From the NCBI GenBank assembly GCA_000333855.2, contig CM007322.1, positions 126,702 through 147,641 on the forward strand: 20,940 bases of DNA, in the 5' to 3' direction. Each line of letters begins with the position of its first letter. The stretch's first letter is position 1. This DNA is from Endotrypanum monterogeii (lineage: Eukaryota; Euglenozoa; Kinetoplastea; Trypanosomatida; Trypanosomatidae). Under the pieces are notes generated by a model. It was not told the origin of the DNA. It saw only the letters and a program-made list of their open reading frames with translations, and made no database searches. The position numbers and the translations under genes were made by a program. Positions 1 to 9,500 of the stretch are shown in pieces.

Positions 1-56
1 GGGGGGGGGGGGGGGGGGGGGAAGCGGGGGGGGGGAAGAAAAAAAAAAAAAAAAAA
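1..56. repeat. Homopolymer G/A block at window edge
   Basis: A run of 21 G, then AAGC, 10 G, AAG and 18 A. This is pure low-complexity sequence with no gene. Its place at the first base of the window suggests a contig end or a poorly resolved homopolymer, so base counts here should not be trusted. Confidence 0.9.
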
Positions 57-624
57 CCACCAATCCATTCTGCAAGCTTGGCTGAGGCTCATGTGAAATG
101 AAGACGTGTGCGCCTTTAGGGCGAGCAAAGGCTACAGCTTACAACCCCTGCGCACGCTTTTCCTCCAAAGGAAGTGTGTAGAAAGGGAAAGGGAGTGGTG
201 CCTTCGCGTTGGTGATGATGACCTCTCCCTCTGCCCCACTCCCTCACGCAACACACACACACACGCACACAGTCTTACATAAACGTCACTTCATCTCCCA
301 TATGTGCATATATATATATATATATATGTGTGTGTGTATGATGGAGAGCACCCCATCGCCACGTCAGCAGTTAAAAACAAACGTAGAGCACCCGGTGTCC
401 AAAAGCACCTGCCTCCCTCTCCTTCTCTTTTGGCATCCTCGCTGTCCGCTTCCTCCAACCCCTACATCCCATCCAGTCCCCAGACACACACGCAGACACA
501 CATGCACATACTTGAAGACACCTTCTGATGACATAATTTATAAGACACTCCGCATACACCAGGATACCCCCCACCACACACACAGCCCTCGGCAAGCCTA
601 ATGAAGAGAAAGAGAGGGGAGGGG
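57..624. other. Spacer downstream of the 818-aa gene, with microsatellites
   Basis: No gene is supported. The stretch holds a (CA)n tract at about 249-270, a (TA)9 tract at 309-326 followed by (TG)5 at 327-336, and further CA-rich patches at about 482-510 and 572-583. For the minus-strand gene ending at 625 this is the 3' UTR and downstream intergenic region. Short ORFs across it are made of repeat-encoded Thr-His and Ile-Tyr strings and look like artefacts of the microsatellites. Confidence 0.7.
309..336. repeat. (TA)n-(TG)n microsatellite
   Basis: Compound dinucleotide repeat, TA units passing directly into TG units. It lies in the 3' flank of the 818-aa gene. The same TA/TG pairing recurs at 3843-3884, suggesting a common type of spacer repeat in this genome. 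Confidence 0.9.
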
Positions 625-3081
625 CTACTGTGCATCGTCGGGTAGGCTGAACTCTACCGTACGACGTGATGCCGAGGAACTAGATTTCTTTTCGCTGTCG
701 CCAGCAGCAGTGGTGACCGCTGCAGTGAAGTGCACCTCACGCTGGTCGCCGGTTTGGCGAGGAGGCCTGGTCGCGTCTCCGCCACCGAAGGCCCTGATCT
801 CATCTGCCAGCGTCCCGCTGAGCTTTGTGCTACCAGATCCTATTGCACTGTTTCCCCTGCGGGTACGCGCTGCAGGGGACGTGTTACTGGGAAAGCTGCG
901 TCGAGGATCAACTGCGCTAGAGCCGCCACCACCGGCGGTGCGTGCGCCATCAACGGGAGCAAAATCGCTGTTTTCCTGCGGCGAAGTAGCGATGGAGTCA
1001 CACGTCCCTGCAGCATACGGCCACCGGGGCACTGAGGCTGCTGCCTTCTCGTTGCATGAGGCGAGGCTGCTGTCGTGAAGACGTGTGTGGGACGGGCTTG
1101 GGGCAATCGAGGAGATCATCGGTGTTGACAGACGCGATTCCTGTCGGGGCTCACCCCCACATGCAGTCTGCGGGGTGTGGTCTGTTGCACAAAACGGCGG
1201 AAGTGGCCGCCTCACCGCACCCCATTGGCGAGCGGAAGCACCACCCCAGGTTGCGCTGTCCGAAAACGGTGCAGGCATCCGCGCGTGGTGGAACGAAATC
1301 TTCGACTGATATGGGCCATTATCCCGGCCCAGCACATCCCCTGGCGCGATGCCATACAGCTGCGCTCCTTTCTCGCCCAGCACAGAGCTTTCTAAGCCAC
1401 CATCCTCTTCACGCATACGACGACGACGGCGCTGCTGCGGCTGCGGCTCCAGCGGTGGAGCGGTACCCCCCAGCGGAAAGGCGCCAGTGACGAAGAGCGG
1501 CGCGACGAGGTGGAATCCCGGTAACCAAGACAGCGCAGACCCGACCGCATTGTAGCGGGGAATCATTATGGGCCCGCCACCCTCTGGACGGTGTCGCGCT
1601 CGTGGGGGCTCGTAGAAGTCTTGCCTCCCGCACCGATCGCTTTTCGGCGCAGGGAGCGGTGCTTGCTGTGAGGCAGCCGACTGCCCAGAAGTCGCTTGCA
1701 AAGGCACACTCGGATCCACTGGTGGCACGGGAAGGCTGCTGAGACCACTGATTAGCACCGTCCCCTTGCGGCCCAGCCTCTCGTAAGCGCGGCGCCACAA
1801 CCACGAAAACCCACGCACCACACCTTGCTTTCCACGAGAAAGGGAGCTGCACGATGGGGTCATCTCTGTCCGCCTCTCCAAACTACCGCAGCGGGCGCGG
1901 TTGCTGCCGGCACGGATCGGTGGACCCGCCCCGTATCGCCGGTAGTACTCCTCCTCCTGAAGAGTCATGGGAACGTATCCCTCACCGCCGGCCAGGTTCG
2001 CGCGCCGGCGCCGCTCGAGGTCTGCAGCCTGCGTTGACGGTAGAAAAGTACCGTCGGCGGGCGGCAAGCTGGCTGCGGTGACAGAAACACCCTTCTGCGT
2101 GCTGCACCTCCCCGCCCCACCGCAAGCCCAGGGCTCTACAACGCTCATCTCCGGCACCACGACACCGTCTCCCCGAGAGATGGCCACGCGCGCCGCCGCC
2201 CAGTCCACCGCGTAGGGACTCTGCGGACTCAGAATGGCGGCATAAAGACGGGCGGCGGAGCCACACAGATACCCTGGTGGCAAGTTCGCTCGCGTGTAAG
2301 CCTCCATAGCGCTACGCTGCTCTGCGTCGTCTGCCGCAACTCCGTCGTACAGCCTCTGCAATCGCTGGCGACGCAGCAGCAAGTCCACGAGTCGTGGTGT
2401 TGTGAGGTATGTGAGCAGTGCCGTTTCTGTGTTTTCTGGCCCAAGCACAAACTCCCTGGCCGGGCGGAGGACGAGGTACGGTGAGGATAAGCGGCCTGTC
2501 AAGGCGGCCGATGCAGACGCCCGCACCTCCGTCTTCATCCGGTGTAGCACGACTCCGTCGACACGGACAATCGCCCGCTGCGCCGCCGCCACAGTAGAAA
2601 ACACGCACAGAAGTACGGCGCCTCCATAGATGGGGCGCCAGGGCATGTCGGGGCTGGGTGGACGGGCAGGGAAGTAGAAAACAGCTGAGAGCGAACCCTC
2701 GCCACCTCCCCAGCCGCCCGCCGTGCGGCTCTCGGCATCGCCATTGCCCGCATCTCTCGCCGCCACATTGCTGAGGGCGACAATCGCATTGTGCACATCA
2801 TGCACCAGATGATCAGACTGAAGGAGACCAAATAAAAAAGCGCTCCTATCCACGAGGTCTGCAGTCGGGAACATCACGTGTCCGGTTGGCCGTGTCGCTG
2901 TGGCAGAAACCACCGCACCACTCCCGCGGCAAGGGGGCGGCATCCCACCAATGGTCCCCGAGTATGGCACCATCGAAGCCCTTCCCTCAGCAGCACCTCT
3001 CGCACTCCCCCATCTCATATCCGCAACGCCCAAAGACTCGGACCCGATGCCGGCGGCAGTCGCGCTAGCGGAAGAAAACAT
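625..3081 (-). CDS. Hypothetical trypanosomatid protein with a possible divergent RRM-like segment (818 aa)
   Basis: This is a long uninterrupted ORF on the minus strand, rich in Ala, Arg, Gly, Ser and Pro, with the GC-rich codon use of trypanosomatid genes. I do not recognise it as a named family. Residues about 80-188 have the alternation expected of a divergent RRM: a strand at AFLFGLL (81-87), a helix (91-104), a strand at LSAVFYFP (131-138), an RNP1-like strand at GGAVLLCVF (153-161), a helix at AAAQRAIVRVDG (165-176) and a strand at VVLHRMKTEVRA (177-188). The aromatic RNP residues are weak, so RNA binding is inference. The rest is largely disordered, with a basic run near 551-556 and Pro/Ser-rich stretches. 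The start at 3081 is supported by a candidate trans-splice acceptor 132 nt upstream. It lies on the same strand as the kinase gene, as expected of a polycistronic unit. Confidence 0.75.
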   Translation of the reverse strand: MFSSASATAAGIGSESLGVADMRWGSARGAAEGRASMVPYSGTIGGMPPPCRGSGAVVSATATRPTGHVMFPTADLVDRSAFLFGLLQSDHLVHDVHNAIVALSNVAARDAGNGDAESRTAGGWGGGEGSLSAVFYFPARPPSPDMPWRPIYGGAVLLCVFSTVAAAQRAIVRVDGVVLHRMKTEVRASASAALTGRLSSPYLVLRPAREFVLGPENTETALLTYLTTPRLVDLLLRRQRLQRLYDGVAADDAEQRSAMEAYTRANLPPGYLCGSAARLYAAILSPQSPYAVDWAAARVAISRGDGVVVPEMSVVEPWACGGAGRCSTQKGVSVTAASLPPADGTFLPSTQAADLERRRRANLAGGEGYVPMTLQEEEYYRRYGAGPPIRAGSNRARCGSLERRTEMTPSCSSLSRGKQGVVRGFSWLWRRAYERLGRKGTVLISGLSSLPVPPVDPSVPLQATSGQSAASQQAPLPAPKSDRCGRQDFYEPPRARHRPEGGGPIMIPRYNAVGSALSWLPGFHLVAPLFVTGAFPLGGTAPPLEPQPQQRRRRRMREEDGGLESSVLGEKGAQLYGIAPGDVLGRDNGPYQSKISFHHARMPAPFSDSATWGGASARQWGAVRRPLPPFCATDHTPQTACGGEPRQESRLSTPMISSIAPSPSHTRLHDSSLASCNEKAAASVPRWPYAAGTCDSIATSPQENSDFAPVDGARTAGGGGSSAVDPRRSFPSNTSPAARTRRGNSAIGSGSTKLSGTLADEIRAFGGGDATRPPRQTGDQREVHFTAAVTTAAGDSEKKSSSSASRRTVEFSLPDDAQ

Positions 3082-3213
3082 GTCACGTATGCCCCCGCTG
3101 CTCTGCAGTTGTTGTTGTTATTGCAAGGAGACCGGGGGGAGGGGGGGAGAAAGTCAAATATTCGTTAATAGAGAAAAACTTTCAATGTGGGTAGCGCAAG
3201 CTTTGTAAGATCG

Positions 3214-3302
3214 CTTGTGATGTGAGAGCCGAACAACAACAACAACAAAAGGGAGTTGAAGAGAGAAAGAGGAGGGGAAAAGAGGGGGGAAAAAAAGGGG
3301 AA
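3214..3302 (-). promoter_or_regulatory. Candidate trans-splice acceptor and polypyrimidine tract for the 818-aa gene
   Basis: On the minus strand a pyrimidine-rich tract (about 3302 down to 3250) is followed by (TTG)n and then the first AG, in CACAAG, at 3215-3214. Addition of the spliced leader there would give a 5' UTR of about 132 nt before the ATG at 3081. This is the normal trypanosomatid arrangement. The exact site is inferred from position only. Confidence 0.55.
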
Positions 3303-3842
3303 ATACACACGCCAAGGGGGGGGGAAACGAAAAACAAGTCACCCGTACCAACTATGATTGAGTGACCCGAGGGGAAGAGAAGGATGAGAAAAAAATGTGG
3401 TCAAACAAATTAAGACGCGAGAGGAGGCGTAGTCGATGGTGGTATAATCGGGGATACCCACAAGGAGAGAGAGAGATGACAAAACGACGGGAAAGATGAC
3501 GCACTCAGCCCCGAGGTCGAAGGCACTGCTCCGAGCTCCACATAGAAAGAAAGACCCACACGATACGCGTGGTTGGGGGGGGGGGAAGTGGGAGGAAGGG
3601 AAAAGGAGGAATCCGTAGTGCGGCAGCAGGCAATAATGCACATACACACACACACCAATACAGACATCCATCCATGTGTGTATGCGTATATTTAAACGCA
3701 TAGCAGTAGAAGTATATGTACGTAGCAATACTCCTCATCCTCTATGCCATACCATACATGTGTTTCTTTTTTTTTTTCATAGTATTATTCCGCGAACGGC
3801 ACTTTTCTATGTTGAGGAGGAGGGGTGAGGACGGGCGCATAC

Positions 3843-3884
3843 ATATATATATATATATATGTGTGTATATATATATATATATAT
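3843..3884. repeat. (TA)n-(GT)3-(TA)n microsatellite
   Basis: Two TA blocks flank a short GT block. It can fold into AU hairpins in RNA. It lies in the intergenic spacer. Confidence 0.9.
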
Positions 3885-4410
3885 GTATAGATAAGAAAAA
3901 GATAGCCGACATGCACCTGACCGAAAGCAAGCAATTCCAAAGGAGGAAAAAAAAAAAGAAAGACTGGAGTTGCTGTGGAAAAGGGACGGCGCGAGGAGGG
4001 GGACGAGGGGGGGACAGCGGGGGAATATATGGGAGAAACTTTCCACTAAGAAATCTTCTCCAAAGCAGCAGCCACATGCACCCACCCACCTACGTAAGAG
4101 ACGAACCGTCAATGTCAACATTTCAGACACCACAACAAAAACATATGTCAAGGTAAACGTGAATGCTCACAGATGCGCACACCTTCCCCCCCCCCTCCCC
4201 ACACACACACCACCACCACCACCACCTCCCTCCTCTGCCATCGTTATGTCGGCTGATTCCTGCCATCACGCATGCGCCACACCCACGCCGCTCGCATATT
4301 GGAATCACCACAGGACGTGTTCGCCTGGTGTGGATAAAACAAACAAAAAGAAACAGCAGCGGGCTAAAGCGCGTCACAGAGGGACTCGACACACCCATCA
4401 GAACAGAGCC

Positions 4411-4412
<2 letters not shown>

Positions 4413-4450
<38 letters not shown>
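4413..4450. repeat. (CA)n microsatellite
   Basis: About 19 CA units in an otherwise mixed spacer, continuing into a degenerate CA patch to about 4460. Confidence 0.9.
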
Positions 4451-4452
<2 letters not shown>

Positions 4453-5062
4453 CACACACATCTCGAAAGTCGCCTCGCAACCGCCCCAACGGCCTCGGGT
4501 GCTGTTGCGAGTGCATTCCCCGGAGGTGGCTCGTCGACATACAGCCATGCGGCTAGCAAAAAACGAGAGATGAGTTCGACCAACACCGATATCTCGCCCA
4601 CTATGCAGATGGCACAAGCGTGTTCACGGCAGCCAGTCGCTCCCATGCAACGCCACCCGCGAACAAATCGCTGAGCAGCAGCAGTCTTGAGTCCCATTGA
4701 ACCCTCCTCAGTCATCCGTCATCGGTGACCTGGCCATGCCACCCCCCTCTTCCCGATGCTGTTCGCCATAAACTGCACGATATAAGGGGGCTAGCGTGGA
4801 TTCCTTCATAGATGGGGTACCAGCACCTGATACCACTCTGAAGTGTGCCCCCCCTCCCTTCCGTAGTTCCTTAGTAAAAAAAAAGGGGGGAGGGGGAGAG
4901 AAGACAAGTGATACAAGGTAACAGGCAGCAGTGCACGTGCGTGTGGATAGGTGTGAGTGAATGCACTGTTTGGGTGGTGCACGAAAGAAAAAAAAAAGAA
5001 AACTGCACATTGCACACGCCATCACAGCACTGTCAAACCCCCACGATAAACCACCCCACGCA

Positions 5063-5066
<4 letters not shown>

Positions 5067-5094
<28 letters not shown>
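5067..5094. repeat. (TA)n microsatellite
   Basis: About 14 TA units in the intergenic spacer, followed by a TG unit as in the other TA tracts of the window. Confidence 0.9.
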
Positions 5095-5098
<4 letters not shown>

Positions 5099-6568
5099 AT
5101 ATTTATGCAGATACGCATCGATGCGCAAACACACACAAACGAGACAATCACTTGAAACTGGGGAGAAGAAAACGCAGAGTGCCAATCGAATAAAAAAAAA
5201 TGCGCTTAAAAAACGCAAAAAAAAAAAAAGTGGGGGACAGAAAGGGGGAAACGATGGTGTAAATCGAAGGAAGACGACAAAAGCTGGTTTAAAAAAAAAA
5301 AAGGGGGGGGGAAAGGGAGGAGAAAACAAAAGTGAACATAGAAAAGGATATCCTCGTGAACGCACTAGTCAATTGAAATGGAGACGGAGAAGGCGAGGGG
5401 TGCGTAACAGGGACAGGAGAGCAGGAATGAAAAGAGCAATACGGGGAGGAGGGAGGAGGGGGGGGGGTCGGTCAGAAAAGACACCCTGCAAAGATTGTAA
5501 CCCACTTGCGGATAAAAGTGTATACCTGTAGATAAATACATGAATGCCGTGTGTCGTATTGTGTGAAAAGAAAAATAAAAATATAATAATGCATCACGAT
5601 ATGAATCGACACGTTAAACATTAAACACAAAGAAAAAAAAAAAAAAACATCGCTCAAAACGTGATAGTGTAAGTAGTGAGCCGGTGAATTTCGGGGGAGA
5701 GGCGCGGAGGTGGGGAGGGGTGATAAAGCAACGTCCAGCCTCCCCCCCCCCTTTTACGAAAAGCAAAAATAAAAAGAAGTGAATGGTGATGGAGAGATGT
5801 GGAAGGAAGAAGGGAAAGGTGTGAGAAAGGAAAAGCGACAACGCAGCAAGAGAACAAAACACACTATAGTAACAAGGAAAAAAAAAAAAAACTGAGCCTA
5901 GAGAGCAACACGAAGCGGGCCTGGCGGGGAGAAAAAAGTAAACATAGTAAAGGGTGAGCAGCAACTAAATGATTCCCAGACGATGGGGGGAAAAAAAAAA
6001 ACAACACAACAGTGACAACAACACGAAAGAAAACAAGACAATGCGGACATCTAAGAAAATTTTAAAAACGGAGATGAACACACACACACACACTGAGAAT
6101 GGGGAGTGGGGGAAAGCAGTGCTTTTCTCTCGACGTCTTCGTATACACGTGAGAAGTTAGGCCGGTTCGGAACTTCTGCATAAAATCTTGTACAAACATT
6201 TAAAAAAGTGGAATACATACACACACAGACACACATAGAAAGAAAAACTGAGATTAACTTCTTTTTTTTTTTGCCTCTCTGTCTTTCTCTGCTGTTCCTG
6301 GGAGAGTACTTAGATAAATGACAGACGACAAACGACCCCAGAAGAGCGTTTGCGCGCGTAAACAAATGTGCTGGCGTTGGAAACGTTGAGTGATCAACTT
6401 ACGCGCTTGCCTTCACTGTTGTTTGCAGTCATCAAAAACTCCGAGGAAGAAAAAAAAAAAACAGGGGAGGGGGTGACGAAAACGCAAGGGGCCTTGAGGT
6501 ATGAGAAAGGATGAAGAACACTTGCCCAAGCGCGCACTGAAAAATATATATTTTCTAGACGGAGGACG

Positions 6569-9500
6569 TCAGCTGCTGCGCTGTGTCTTTTCCGACACGG
6601 TACGTGCTGCGTCAGGCGGAGGTGGCGGTGGTGGTAGTGGCGGTCTCATCAGCTCGGATGAGTCGAGCGACTGGGCATCTCTGCCGTCGGAGTGGAGGTC
6701 GAAGCCCTCATCGATATGTGCGCCTTTCATTCCTCCGCTACTGTTCAGCGATTTCGAGCTGACGTGGTGCTGACCTTCGGTGCCGACACCCGTCCGAGCA
6801 CTGAGCCCGTGTCTGTGAAACGTTTGCTGCTGATGTCGCCTCTGCTGCGTGCGACGTCGGCGTGCAGCCATCTCCACCATCCAGGCATGAATGGAGGTGT
6901 CCCGGGCTTGCAGGATGGGGTGGTAGAAAAGCTCTGCTGCTGTGCTGCGCTCGTTGGGGTTGCGCTGCAGGCAGGCAAGAAGGAAATCACGGACGCCCGG
7001 TACACCACACTCGATGGGCAGCTCACTATTCTCGCCCATGGAGCGGTAGTACTCACACATTTCTGGAAGCCCCAGCGAGTGCTGCGGCAGCTCCACCGAG
7101 AGGACCTCAGCGGCGATGCAGCCAATAGACCAGACATCGCAAGCACGCCCGTACGGGTCCCCAACTAATATCTCAGGAGCCATGTACGCGAACGTACCCT
7201 TGATTAGTCGCAGATTTCCCCCGTGCTTGTGTACAGCTGTGCCGAAGTCTGTGATCTTGATGTGGCCGTGCCGAAACAAAACGTTGTCTGGTTTTAAGTC
7301 GCGATGCACGATGCGCATGTGGTGTAAGTATGAGACTGCACTGATGATCTCACGCAGCAGCTGCTTGATCTCCGGCGGGTTCACCAGCCTGCCGCTGTGA
7401 ATCAACGAGGTCAGCGAGCCGCCAGTGCAGAGCTCCATGAAGATAGAGATGCAGTTGTCGTCGCGCTCGCAGTAGTAGTACCGCACAATGTTGGGATGCT
7501 GCAGTGAACTCATAATCTCCACCTCCTGGGCAATTTCGCGTAGTTGTGTGCCAACCTCGGTGGTTACCTCACTCATTTCCCTCACTGTCGCCACGTCTCC
7601 ATGAGACGGTGTGGAGCTGAGACCCGCGGCAAGAGTTCTACTCCCGTTTGCAGAGCCTCCGGTGGCAGCGGCGTTGTCGCTGCCACCTTGCTGCATCTGC
7701 TGATCCTCATCTTGGCCCGAGTCCTCTTTCAGATACATTCGCTTCACTGCACATTTGGCTCCCGTGTGCTCCATCTCAGCCTCAAATACGTTACCAAACG
7801 CACCCCCACCGAGCCGACGGCCCAGGGTGTACGGCGGAACCTGAAGGGGGTGCGACGGAGACGACTGCTGGTGTTGCGCCTCCCCCACTTGAAGAAGCAC
7901 CGGGAAGGGGATGCAGCTAAGATCTGCACCCACGCCGGTGCCAACCAGATAGAGTGTGTTAAGCGCAGTGGGGGAAAATGGCACAAGCAGCCGTGTGCAG
8001 AGAGGCACACTGACAGGATAGGCCGTCGGCGAGAGGGAGAAAAAATACACGGGTCGATCCTCCACTTGCAGCCACGAAAGCGCCGTCCCCAGCGCTGGAG
8101 ATCCCTCCGCCACATCTAGTGCGTGGATTAATATAACCCTACAGTGCTCGGAGTGGTGCTGGATCGTGCTCTGGAGCGCCTGAAAGTTAGTGACACACAG
8201 CACGATAAAATGGCGCTCCCACAGCGACGGCGCCACTTGAGAAAGCACACCCACATGACTACAAAAAACCACCACTGTCACGTTGACCTCACGCAGCTTT
8301 TTCGATGAACGCAGCCCCTGCTCCACTAAAGTCATGCTATTTTGATGGCTACACACCCCCGCGACAGGGTGCCCATCGCTTCCACAGATGCCACTGTCCT
8401 CAACGCCCCTCCCTCCCTGCACCCGAGTGGTGCCAGCGGCGCTGTCCTGTATCGTTGGCCCTGCAGAATACAGCACCGCTGGCGGCCCTGTGCATTTGTG
8501 GTCCATCAGAGAGCAGTCGTGGCCCATTTTTTTGCTTTGCTGCTGCTGCTGGTGCTGCTGCTGCTCGGAGGTTAGGCAACTCAGATGAGGGGAGTGTACC
8601 GCGTCTTTTTCCGTTTGCTTTCCGGCCATGTCACACGTCTGCAAAGAGCGGCTGTTGAGGGAAATAAAATTCTCCTCCTCCAGTGTCATCTCATCACAGA
8701 CATGACATCCTGCGTTGCCCCTGCCCCCCTTTCCACTGTGGGGTTGGCTTGAAAGATAGTAAGAGGGCGGGACGCGAGGATCGGACTGGGCACCACCCTC
8801 GGTCAAGGCTCGCAGGTTGCGCACCGCCAGAGAAATCTCATTCTCCAGGTACTCCTCTTCGGTACCCATGGCATCCTCATCGCCGGTTAAATGAACAACC
8901 CTACCAACGTCAGCTTCTGAGTTCTGAGGGGCCTCCAGTACAGGGTGGTGTCCGTGCGTATCCATACTGCCTTCGCCTCCCTCTTCCCCCAGCTCTTCCT
9001 CCTCCATCCTCCGCTGTGCTGCACGCACGGCCTCCTGGCGGAAGTATCTGGCAGCTGCATCTGCATACGTGTTGTGGTGCAAAATAAACACGGCAATCAC
9101 GTGCATTGAGACCACCACTACGCCAAGCACCACCGAAAGTGGAATAGAAATTTTGATCTGAGTGCCGCTAAACAACGCAAAAAAGACTATGCAGACAATC
9201 GAGATAGCCAGAAAAGCCATCAAGACGCACGTCACAGCCCATCGGTGCTGTGCGCTTCCCAGCCACTGTCGAACCGAAAGCAAACAGGTGCTGCGAAGCT
9301 GGCATGACTGCTCCTTGGAGATCGCATCAAAAAGGAGCGCTGAAACATGGTCGAACTCCGAACTGTATGGGCCCTTCGTTCCCCATGTTGACGCCACATC
9401 TGCAACAAGCGAGCGTAGCTTCGGCCTCGACCAGGCAACCAAGAGTCGGTTCAAGTAAATCCCTTGCAGCTCATGAACGGCAAAGCTGATGTGACCCTCA

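Larger units (their letters stand above)
3303..6568. other. Long purine-biased intergenic spacer with no supported gene
   Basis: About 3.3 kb lies between the two minus-strand genes. The plus strand is strongly purine-rich in blocks (about 3360-3480, 3930-4020, 4875-4905, 5160-5470, 5760-5900 and 5970-6050), so the transcribed minus strand carries repeated polypyrimidine tracts. Between them are pyrimidine-rich or CA-rich blocks (about 4180-4240 and 4410-4450) and TA tracts. Predicted ORFs here are strings of Lys/Arg/Gly or Phe/Pro/Ser encoded by these tracts and lack domain signals. It should contain the long 3' UTR of the kinase mRNA. Confidence 0.65.

Noticed and set aside
209..601. Plus-strand ORF of 130 codons
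   Set aside because: Built from CA, TA and TG microsatellites; Thr-His and Ile-Tyr strings with no domain signal.
3716..4674. Overlapping ORFs of 115-234 codons on both strands
   Set aside because: They cross (TA)n, poly-A and (CA)n tracts and consist of repeat-encoded residues, so they look spurious.
5033..5365. Minus-strand hydrophobic, Phe/Pro-rich ORF that could look like a membrane protein
   Set aside because: The Phe and Pro runs come from purine homopolymer tracts on the opposite strand; composition is that of a polypyrimidine spacer.
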